Position numbers and translations under genes: made by a program. This document shows positions 1 through 7,050 of a DNA stretch of 64,000 nt, in pieces; position 1 is the stretch's first letter, and each line of letters begins with the position of its first letter. Source of the DNA: Bacillus bingmayongensis (GTDB taxonomy: Bacteria > Bacillota > Bacilli > Bacillales > Bacillaceae_G); NCBI RefSeq assembly GCF_000299035.1, contig NZ_JH921517.1, positions 1,353,317 through 1,417,316 on the forward strand, read 5' to 3'. Below the pieces are notes generated by a model. That model had not been told where the DNA came from and searched no databases. It saw only the letters and a list, made by a program, of their open reading frames with translations.

Positions 1-63
1 ATTGCAGACAAGTATCTGGGATTTTGATGACAAAACTCTTAAGTATAATTTTTAATAGAAAAT

Positions 64-92
64 GGAACAAAAGAAGTTTTTGTCTTGTCTAT
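64..92 (+). promoter_or_regulatory. ECF-type promoter upstream of the sigma factor gene
   Basis: GGAACAA at 64-70 and TTGTCTAT at 85-92 have the look of ECF -35 and -10 elements. The same two words with the same 14-base gap occur upstream of the metallo-beta-lactamase at 3364-3392. This identity suggests autoregulation by the ECF factor encoded just downstream. Direct evidence is the sequence match; the assignment to this sigma factor is inference. Confidence 0.6.
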
Positions 93-161
93 ATAATGGA
101 GTCAATTATAAAACATGAGGAAAGGTGTTTATGCTTATGCAAATAAGCTTAAGGTGTTGAG

Positions 162-686
162 ATGGAACATAAGGTTATTGAAAATTGCAATCATGACGAA
201 ATTGATTATGTTATAAGAGAGTACTGGCAAGATGTATGGAATTATGCATTTATAATTACAAAAGATACACATTTATCAGATGATATAACGCAAGAGGTGT
301 TTATAAAAGTATTTAAAAAGTGGGATTCATTTCGAAATGAGTCATCTGTTAAGACATGGTTATTAAAAATTACAAGGAATACAGCTTTAAATTATTTGAA
401 GTCCTCCTATTTTAAGAGGATTTCTTTAGTAAGTTTCTTTCGGAATGATAAGGAATATCCTTCAGCAGAAAAACAATTTTTGCAAAAAGAAACTATGAAT
501 GAAGTTTGGGATATTGTATTAAAATTGCCACAAAAACATCGTGAAGTATTAATATTAGAGGCAAAATATGAATTATCTTATGATGAAATTGCTGTAACAT
601 TAGGGGTGTCTATTGGAACTGTGAAATCTAGGCTGCATCGAGCTCGTGCACGAGTTTCAAAAATATTAGCGGAGGATGAATTATGA
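162..686 (+). CDS. ECF sigma factor (RNA polymerase sigma-70 family), probable SigP
   Basis: This 174-residue protein directs RNA polymerase to a stress regulon. Region 2 spans about residues 17-80, with the DDITQEVFIKVFKKW helix that contacts core polymerase and -10 DNA. Region 4 covers about 118-172 and contains the helix-turn-helix LSYDEIAVTLGVSIGTVKSRLHRAR. The ATG at 162 follows AAGGTG. Its 3' end overlaps the anti-sigma gene by four bases (ATGA), indicating translational coupling. In B. thuringiensis and B. anthracis the ECF factor SigP is beta-lactam-activated and lies near beta-lactamase genes. The context here, with PBPs and a metallo-beta-lactamase sharing its promoter motif, points the same way. 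The family call is firm; the SigP name is inferred from context. Confidence 0.92.
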   Translation: MEHKVIENCNHDEIDYVIREYWQDVWNYAFIITKDTHLSDDITQEVFIKVFKKWDSFRNESSVKTWLLKITRNTALNYLKSSYFKRISLVSFFRNDKEYPSAEKQFLQKETMNEVWDIVLKLPQKHREVLILEAKYELSYDEIAVTLGVSIGTVKSRLHRARARVSKILAEDEL

Positions 687-1510
687 ACAATGATAGAAAG
701 CCGAATTGGTATAAAGAATTAAAAAGTGGGCCGATGAAACAGCCTCAAGACGAAGAGGAATTTATTTGCAAAATAAAACAATCTATATCCCAAAATAGGG
801 AGGAAGATTATCCTAAATTTAGAAAGCCATTTCGTATAAAGACATTCACTGTTGCAGCTGTTCTAGTTTTTACGGCTGTGCTGTTTAACTTCCAACAATT
901 CTGGCTTGGAAAAAATGAACCGCCTGTGCAAAGTAGTACTCAAATTGAAGTGAAGATGAAAGATGAATCCAATCAAGATCAATCACTAAAACAATTTATG
1001 GATGAATTAAATCAAAACACGAGCTTAAAAAATAAGAACGATTTATATAGAGTACTGGATGAAGAATTTGTTTTTAAAGGAGAACAGTATAGTAAAAATG
1101 AATGGAAGTTTGATGATAGTATTTTTCATGATTTACAAGTAGCTCTTGCAATGGGGGGAGAATTTGTGAATGATACGAAAACAGTATATAAAATACCAAG
1201 TGGATTGGCAGAAAGTAACCAAAAGAAGCAGGAACGTTTTTTATATGCTACTGTTGTTGGTGAAGAAACAAAAATTTTAAATCAACCAAAACAGGATTCA
1301 CGCGTTTTATATCGGGTATCTAACGAAACTGTAAAAGCATGGATTCCGGAGAAAGTGAAGAATGATGGATATATAAAAATAACTACAATGAATGGTTATA
1401 CTGGCTATGTAAAAGAAGATCATGTTTCAATAGATATCCAATATTCTTTCGTTTTTGAAAAACAAAATGATGGTATGTGGAAAATAAAGAGTATAGATTC
1501 TATATGGTAA
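683..1510 (+). CDS. Membrane-bound anti-sigma factor, probable RsiP
   Basis: A 275-residue single-pass protein partnered with the preceding ECF sigma factor. Residues 1-50 are charged and presumably cytoplasmic (sigma-binding), about 54-70 form one hydrophobic span, and the rest would lie outside the cell. Residues of about 185-245 (VLYRVSNETVKAWIPEK to GYVKEDHVSI) resemble a bacterial SH3-like fold. The gene overlaps the sigma gene by ATGA. Known RsiP proteins are cleaved by regulated intramembrane proteolysis when beta-lactams are sensed. I infer the same here from position and topology, not from a recognised cleavage motif. A strong hairpin follows the stop codon. Confidence 0.75.
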   Translation: MNNDRKPNWYKELKSGPMKQPQDEEEFICKIKQSISQNREEDYPKFRKPFRIKTFTVAAVLVFTAVLFNFQQFWLGKNEPPVQSSTQIEVKMKDESNQDQSLKQFMDELNQNTSLKNKNDLYRVLDEEFVFKGEQYSKNEWKFDDSIFHDLQVALAMGGEFVNDTKTVYKIPSGLAESNQKKQERFLYATVVGEETKILNQPKQDSRVLYRVSNETVKAWIPEKVKNDGYIKITTMNGYTGYVKEDHVSIDIQYSFVFEKQNDGMWKIKSIDSIW

Positions 1511-1552
1511 AAGAGAAAGGTTCAATAAAGTGAACCTTTCTCTTTATTTTTT
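1509..1552. terminator. Bidirectional terminator between anti-sigma gene and PBP
   Basis: AAAAGAGAAAGGTTCA pairs with TGAACCTTTCTCTTT around a short loop, with T-runs on both sides. It serves the plus-strand sigma operon and the convergent minus-strand PBP gene, whose stop lies within it. Confidence 0.8.
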
Positions 1553-3301
1553 AATTTCTTTTTGAAGAGTATGCCAATCCTTTAAAATTTCCGCTGCAAC
1601 AAGGGCTGCACTATTTGTTTCAGAATTACCACCAGGAATAATGACAGAAACAGCAATTTGCGGATTTTTAGTAGGAGCATATGAAATAAATAGAGAATGA
1701 TTGATAACTTTTTCTTGTTCGTTTGGCGAACCTGTTATTCCCGTTTTACCAGCAACATCAAAGGGCAAGCTTTTAATCTCTTGTATATTTTGACTCATTC
1801 CACTTTGTAAGACATTCCAAGAACTTGAAGGATAACGATTAGAACTTTCTAAAAGTGGTTTGAATTCTTTCGTTTTTTTATCGTCATTTTTCATAATAGC
1901 ATGCACGATTTGAGGTTTGTATTTGTCTCCTTTATTTGCAAGAGTAGCTGCATAATGAGCGAGTTGGAGAGGAGTGTGCACTTCATTTGCGCCCCAAGAA
2001 GCATTCAATAGGGCAGAAATTCCACTCTCAAACTTACTAGATGCATGCAACTTATATTGTCCTTCTTCTTCAAAGGGTAAATCAATCCCCGTTTTGGAGC
2101 GAAGGCCGAATTGTTTTAAATAGTTTGTCCACAAGGTTGCTACTTTTTCTAAATTGCCATTATTTTTGTTGAATAATGGGATTGCTACTTTTGCTGTCAT
2201 AAATGTATTTGATGAATTAATGATAGCTTGACTCGGTGTAATCTCACCAGTTGGAGTTCCAGCAGCATTGGTGATGTTATTTTGATTATTATACTGAAAG
2301 CGACCTTTATCTAAATACGTATCTTCAGGCTGAAAAAGCTTTTCGTTTAACCCAATTAATATAGTAAGCGGTTTTATAGTGGATGCCATATTTACATAGG
2401 AATCACCATACTTTAACTTTTGGATTGTTTTATTTTGAGAAAGTAATTTGATGTTTTCTTTTTCAGAAGATGATAAAGGTGTATTGAATATATTTGGATC
2501 AAAAATTGGCGAGTTAGCCATAGTTAATATTTCTCCTGTTTTAACATCTATCACGACAGCATAACCAGCAGTAGCATCGGGTGTTTTCTGAATTTGGGAT
2601 CTTAGTGCTTCTTCTGTTTTTTGCTGAAGCTTATAGTCTAGTGCTAACTGAATATCCTTTCCTCTTTGAGGACTTTGTATGTTCCATAAGAACTTTTTGT
2701 TTTTTATTTTAAAAGTGAGAGTTTTTCCTGGTTTCCCTTTTAAATCATTTTCATACTGAAGTTCAACTCCGTTTTTACCAACAGGAACATAATTAGAATC
2801 AGAGTTGTTTTTTTCATAGTCTACATACCCAATTACTTGTGAAGCAATTTCATGATGTGGATAAACACGTATCCACTCATTTTTTACTATTACATTTTGA
2901 AAGTTACTTTCTTTTATAAATGTGAACTCTTTATCATTTAAGTTTGAATGTAATCGTATTTCATTTTTATCATGATGTTTACAAGATTTCTGTACTTGTG
3001 AATGTAAGTCATATACTGAAAATTTATGGTTAAATTTGGATGAAAACTGTTTTGGAAAATTTGATATCTTCGCTAATTCTTGATTGGTTGGACAACCATT
3101 ATTATAGACATAATACAAAGATTTTATTTTTTTATTTGTGGCTAGTATGACACCATTTTGGTCAATAATTTTTCCTCTTTCAGCTTCAGAAGTTGTAATA
3201 GTAAACGATATAAAACTCGTTTTGAAAAAAAACGTCAAAACAACTCCTAACATGAAAAAAATCGATAAAATTATCCACCTTTTCGATTTTGTATGTAACA
3301 T
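1544..3301 (-). CDS. Class B penicillin-binding protein (PBP2-like transpeptidase)
   Basis: Peptidoglycan transpeptidase of 585 residues, anchored by one N-terminal membrane segment (about residues 8-28) and acting outside the membrane. The dimerisation domain begins at ERGKIIDQNGVILA. All three active-site motifs are present: STIK (nucleophile serine), SSN and KTGITG. The chosen ATG at 3301 sits 8 bases after GGGAGG; an in-frame GTG/ATG-like extension upstream lacks this fit. The gene is divergent from the metallo-beta-lactamase and convergent with the sigma/anti-sigma operon. In B. thuringiensis a PBP called PbpP is needed to activate SigP, so this protein is a candidate for that role, but nothing in the sequence proves it. 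Confidence 0.88.
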   Translation of the reverse strand: MLHTKSKRWIILSIFFMLGVVLTFFFKTSFISFTITTSEAERGKIIDQNGVILATNKKIKSLYYVYNNGCPTNQELAKISNFPKQFSSKFNHKFSVYDLHSQVQKSCKHHDKNEIRLHSNLNDKEFTFIKESNFQNVIVKNEWIRVYPHHEIASQVIGYVDYEKNNSDSNYVPVGKNGVELQYENDLKGKPGKTLTFKIKNKKFLWNIQSPQRGKDIQLALDYKLQQKTEEALRSQIQKTPDATAGYAVVIDVKTGEILTMANSPIFDPNIFNTPLSSSEKENIKLLSQNKTIQKLKYGDSYVNMASTIKPLTILIGLNEKLFQPEDTYLDKGRFQYNNQNNITNAAGTPTGEITPSQAIINSSNTFMTAKVAIPLFNKNNGNLEKVATLWTNYLKQFGLRSKTGIDLPFEEEGQYKLHASSKFESGISALLNASWGANEVHTPLQLAHYAATLANKGDKYKPQIVHAIMKNDDKKTKEFKPLLESSNRYPSSSWNVLQSGMSQNIQEIKSLPFDVAGKTGITGSPNEQEKVINHSLFISYAPTKNPQIAVSVIIPGGNSETNSAALVAAEILKDWHTLQKEIKK

Positions 3302-3363
3302 AAAATCCTCCCTTACCAAGATTCTATTCTATATTAAAATTTATTATTTTTTTTGTAAATGTG

Positions 3364-3392
3364 GGAACAACTTTATCATTTGGGTTGTCTAT
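3364..3392 (+). promoter_or_regulatory. ECF-type promoter upstream of the metallo-beta-lactamase
   Basis: GGAACAA at 3364-3370 and TTGTCTAT at 3385-3392 reproduce exactly the words and 14-base gap found upstream of the ECF sigma gene (64-92). The predicted start site lies about 35 bases before the start codon at 3436. This makes the beta-lactamase a likely direct target of the neighbouring sigma factor. Confidence 0.65.
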
Positions 3393-3435
3393 TAAGTGTA
3401 ATAGCACTTTTAGAGAAATGAAAGGAGCAATGATA

Positions 3436-4224
3436 ATGAAAAAGAAAATGATATTAAAAGTAGGTCTATGCGCAAGTATATTGGGGTTTAACCAATTTGC
3501 TAGTTCAATATTTCCTGTACAGGCTGCAGAAAAAGTAGAGCAAATAAAAAATAAAGATCAAGAGAAAGATGTATCCATTTCACAGTTGCAACCAAAGGTA
3601 TGGATACATACAAGCATCGGGGAGGTAAATGGAACACGTATTCCTGCAAATGGTTTAATTCTTGAAACGTCTAAAGGACTCGTACTGATTGATACACCTT
3701 GGAATGATGTTCTTACAGAACAACTGCTTCAAATGCTGAAAAAGCAATTTCCTACAAAAGAGGTTACAGAAGCAATTGTGACACATGCTCATGACGATCG
3801 TATAGGAGGAATTAAAACGTTGACTAAAAAAGGCATCAAGGTACACAGTACGGCTTTAACTGCTGATTTAGCAGAGAAACAAGGTTTTGATAAGCCTCTT
3901 GGAGACTTGAAGAAACGAGATAATATGCGATTTGGTGATATAAACGTGGAAACATTTTATCCAGGAAAAGGACATACAAAAGATAACATTACAGTATGGT
4001 TACCAAAGTATAAAATCCTATTTGGAGGATGTTTAATAAAATCATTAGATACACAAGAGATTGTACGAACTCCAGGTTCATATGTATCGAATTGGTCAAA
4101 GGCAATTAAAAAAGTAGAAAAGAAATACAACGATATAAATATTATTGTGCCAGGACATGGAGATCCCGGAGATAACCGTTTATTTACTCATACATTGAAT
4201 TTATTAAAAAATAACGAAAGTTAA
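3436..4224 (+). CDS. Subclass B1 metallo-beta-lactamase (divergent BcII/Bla2 relative)
   Basis: Secreted zinc enzyme that hydrolyses beta-lactams, 262 residues. A signal peptide ends near FPVQA-AEK. All B1 zinc ligands are present: HAHDD (His116, His118, Asp120), His196 in GKGHT, Cys221 in GGCLIKS and His263 in VPGHGD, with Lys224 also kept. It resembles BcII in layout but many positions differ from the BcII I recall. The usual LGN segment carrying Asn233 is replaced by IVR, so a common substrate-binding residue appears to be missing. The start at 3436 is 8 bases after GGAG; the ATG at 3430 is too close. An ECF-type promoter precedes it, so beta-lactam induction is likely. Confidence 0.93.
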   Translation: MKKKMILKVGLCASILGFNQFASSIFPVQAAEKVEQIKNKDQEKDVSISQLQPKVWIHTSIGEVNGTRIPANGLILETSKGLVLIDTPWNDVLTEQLLQMLKKQFPTKEVTEAIVTHAHDDRIGGIKTLTKKGIKVHSTALTADLAEKQGFDKPLGDLKKRDNMRFGDINVETFYPGKGHTKDNITVWLPKYKILFGGCLIKSLDTQEIVRTPGSYVSNWSKAIKKVEKKYNDINIIVPGHGDPGDNRLFTHTLNLLKNNES

Positions 4225-4288
4225 TGTGATATGACGGACATTTAATATAAAGGAACGCTCTAACTCCTGCTTTAGATATATGGATAAA

Positions 4289-4335
4289 AAATAAGGGGAA
4301 CTGTTTATGATTGAATGCAGTTTCTCTTATTCTTT
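4289..4335 (+). terminator. Terminator after the metallo-beta-lactamase
   Basis: AATAAGGGGAACTG pairs, with two G:T-type mismatches, with CAGTTTCTCTTATT across a loop and is followed by a T-rich stretch. It separates the beta-lactamase from the next PBP. Confidence 0.5.
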
Positions 4336-4370
4336 ATGTAAATAGAGGAACGATTCCATCTTCACCTATT

Positions 4371-4393
4371 CGTTTCATTCAATGAATGAAACG
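4371..4393. repeat. Perfect inverted repeat upstream of the PbpA/PbpH-like gene
   Basis: CGTTTCATTC and its exact complement GAATGAAACG are separated by three bases. The site lies about 100 bases before the start codon and lacks a T-run, so an operator is more likely than a terminator. A second dyad, GTATGC-N8-GCATAC at 4431-4450, lies closer to the gene. Confidence 0.5.
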
Positions 4394-4493
4394 CTACTTT
4401 TTAGTTTTCTTTGTATGAAGAGCGGATAACGTATGCGAAAATTTGCATACAAAACTGTAATCTGAACGAAATTCATTAAAATATGGAGGATTT

Positions 4494-6623
4494 ATGAAAA
4501 AACAAACAGGAAAGAAGCAGAAGACATCGATATCTATCCGATTAAACATCCTTTTTTTCTGCGTATTTATACTATTTTCGGCTATTATTGTTCAGCTAGG
4601 AAAAGTACAAATTGTTGACGGAGAGACTTATAAAAATCAAGTGGAAAAAAATGAGAACGCAACAATGAGTATTCCAGTTCCACGTGGAAAAATTTATGAT
4701 CGAGAAGGGAAACCGGTTGTTGATAATAGAGCACTTCGTACGATTACGTATACAAGGTTTAAGGGAGTAAGCTCTGAAGACATTTTAAAAACTGCTAAAG
4801 ATATTGCAAATATACTTGAAATATCAGAAGAAGACATAAATAAACTAACTGAAATAGATAAAAAAGATTTTTGGATGCAATTAAATAAGAAGCGTGCCAA
4901 AGCAAAGGTCACGAAGCAAGACGAGGAAGAATTAAGAGAAAAGGGTATAGAAGGGAAAGAGTTAGACAAGAGAATCGAAGAGTTAAGACGAAAGCGCATC
5001 ACAGAAGAATTAGCAGAACTCACGCTACAAGACTTAAAAGTGTTAGTTATTAAAAGTAAAATGAGTTCTGGTTATCAAATGACACCACAAATTATTAAAA
5101 AAGACGTGACAGAGCAAGAGTATACGAGGATAAGTGAAAACTTAGCAAAATTTCCAGGGATAGATGCGGCAGTTGATTGGGAACGAAATTATGTAAATGG
5201 TGATCTATTCCGTTCGGTATTAGGGAATATAACAAGTGCTGAAGAAGGATTGCCAAAAGAACACTTAGATTCTTATTTGGTACGCGGATATAATCGGAAT
5301 GATCGCGTGGGAAAAAGTTATATTGAGCAACGATATGAAGATGTATTACATGGAACAAAAAAAGAAGTTAAAAATAATATTGATAAAGCAGGAAATGTTA
5401 TTCAAACGGAAACAGTCTCTAAAGGAAAAAGTGGTAACAATTTAACTTTAACAATTGATATGGAGTTACAAAAGAAAGTAGAAGAAAGTATAGAAAAACA
5501 TTTAAAAGCTTTTAAGAGTTCAGAATCATTACTGGATCGTGCTTTTGTTGTCATGATGGATCCAAAAACCGGACAACTTTTATCTATGGCTGGTAAGAGA
5601 TTTGTAGAAAAAGATGGGAAAGAAGAAGTAGAAGATTTTGCTTTAGGCAACATGGTAACTTCTTATGAGTTAGGATCAGCTGTTAAAGGTGCTACTTTAT
5701 TAACTGGATACCAAACAGGAGCTATACAACCTGGGACTCAATTTTATGACACACCTATGAAGTTTAAAGGTACGAGAGTTAAAAAATCATGGAATGTATC
5801 CGGATTTGGAAACATTAATGATTTAAGAGCTTTACAAGTATCATCTAATGTATACATGTTTCATACAGCGCTACAAATAGCTGGAGTGAATTATATACCA
5901 AATAGTTCATTGGATATTAAACAAGCGGCATTTGACACTATGCGTTATTATTTTAAACAATTTGGTTTAGGCGTCCCAACAGGAATTAATTTACCGAATG
6001 AAATAACTGGGCAAACGAGGCAGAAAGATAGCCAACCTGGATTTTTATTAGATTTTTCTATTGGGCAGTATGACACGTATACACCACTACAGTTGGCACA
6101 ATATATTTCAACCATTGCAAATGGTGGATATCGAATGCAGCCTCAAATTGTCCAAGAGATTCGAGAACAAACAACAAAAAAAGAAGAGATTGGGAAAGTT
6201 GTACAATCTATAGAGCCTGTTGTGTTAAATCGAGTGGATGTGAAATCGGAGTATATTGATCGAGTAAAAGAGGGCTTTAGATGGGTATTTCAAGAAGGCG
6301 ATGGAACTGGAGTGAAATATTTCCAAAAAGCTCCATATAAACCAGCTGGGAAAACAGGAACAGCTCAGACAGTATATGGAGGAGATAATAAAATTGGAAG
6401 GAATGAAAAGGGAGAACGTATTGAGTGTTACAATTTAACATTAGTTGGATATGCTCCATATGATAATCCGGAAATAGCATTTTCTGTAGTAGTACCTTGG
6501 GTTCATAATGATAAAGGCGGTATTAATTCATTAATTGGAAAGGATATATTAGATATATACTTTGATTTGAAAAAGCAACGTATGAGTGGTGAAGCTACTA
6601 ATATAGTGAATCCTAATCAGTAA
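4494..6623 (+). CDS. Class B penicillin-binding protein, PbpA/PbpH (PBP2A) type
   Basis: A 709-residue transpeptidase of the elongation class that in B. subtilis includes PbpA and PbpH (704-716 residues). A single N-terminal membrane segment (about 15-38) leads into the dimerisation domain (VPRGKIYDREGKPVVDN) and a charged helical insert near 130-175. The catalytic motifs are SAVK in YELGSAVKGATLLTGYQTG, SSN and KTGTAQT. The ATG at 4494 follows GGAGG by five bases. It stands alone between a beta-lactamase and a MecA-like PBP, away from any cell-shape genes. It may therefore be an extra copy serving under antibiotic stress rather than the housekeeping enzyme; that role is inference. Confidence 0.88.
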   Translation: MKKQTGKKQKTSISIRLNILFFCVFILFSAIIVQLGKVQIVDGETYKNQVEKNENATMSIPVPRGKIYDREGKPVVDNRALRTITYTRFKGVSSEDILKTAKDIANILEISEEDINKLTEIDKKDFWMQLNKKRAKAKVTKQDEEELREKGIEGKELDKRIEELRRKRITEELAELTLQDLKVLVIKSKMSSGYQMTPQIIKKDVTEQEYTRISENLAKFPGIDAAVDWERNYVNGDLFRSVLGNITSAEEGLPKEHLDSYLVRGYNRNDRVGKSYIEQRYEDVLHGTKKEVKNNIDKAGNVIQTETVSKGKSGNNLTLTIDMELQKKVEESIEKHLKAFKSSESLLDRAFVVMMDPKTGQLLSMAGKRFVEKDGKEEVEDFALGNMVTSYELGSAVKGATLLTGYQTGAIQPGTQFYDTPMKFKGTRVKKSWNVSGFGNINDLRALQVSSNVYMFHTALQIAGVNYIPNSSLDIKQAAFDTMRYYFKQFGLGVPTGINLPNEITGQTRQKDSQPGFLLDFSIGQYDTYTPLQLAQYISTIANGGYRMQPQIVQEIREQTTKKEEIGKVVQSIEPVVLNRVDVKSEYIDRVKEGFRWVFQEGDGTGVKYFQKAPYKPAGKTGTAQTVYGGDNKIGRNEKGERIECYNLTLVGYAPYDNPEIAFSVVVPWVHNDKGGINSLIGKDILDIYFDLKKQRMSGEATNIVNPNQ

Positions 6624-6680
6624 TAGTGAAATTTAGTTCTCTGTAGAGAAGGTAATGATTACTTGAATCTAAGTTATCTT

Positions 6681-6784
6681 GTTTATCACGATTCGCAGGC
6701 AGTAAGACTATCACCTGAAAATTTGGTGAAAGTAAAGAAGTTAGGTGGAGAATGGCTGCGCGTAAAATTCTGATTGATGCGGGC
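6681..6784 (+). repeat. Degenerate bcr1-like repeat (copy 1)
   Basis: The stretch ATTCGCAGGCAGTAAGACT to GTTAGGTGGAGAAT aligns along its length with 25428-25535, including the paired CACCT and AGGTG blocks. It resembles the bcr1 family of chromosomal repeats known from the B. cereus group. The copy is diverged, and the family name rests on memory of that element. Confidence 0.5.
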
Positions 6785-7050
6785 TTATTAAATTTTCATT
6801 CTTTTTATATAAGAGTTTTTTTGACTAAAAGAATGAAAGGAAATTTGTGGAGTAGCAGCTAGTATAGTTGTTATTTCACATGTTTTTAATAATAACTTTG
6901 TTAACAAGATATAGAACATTATTAAATCTCAGATTCATATGAATCAGTAGAAAACGAGCGGATGTACATTATTTATAGCAAGTTACTTATGTAAAACGGA
7001 TTATAAGAATTATTTAAGCTATTTTGATTTATTTAAAGGAGAAGTTTGAA
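6785..7050. other. Gap before the MecA-like PBP
   Basis: No convincing gene is present. A long imperfect inverted repeat covers 6788-6846 (AAATTTTCATTCTTTTT against AAAAGAATGAAAGGAAATTT). No copy of the ECF-type promoter seen at 64 and 3364 was found here. Confidence 0.4.
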
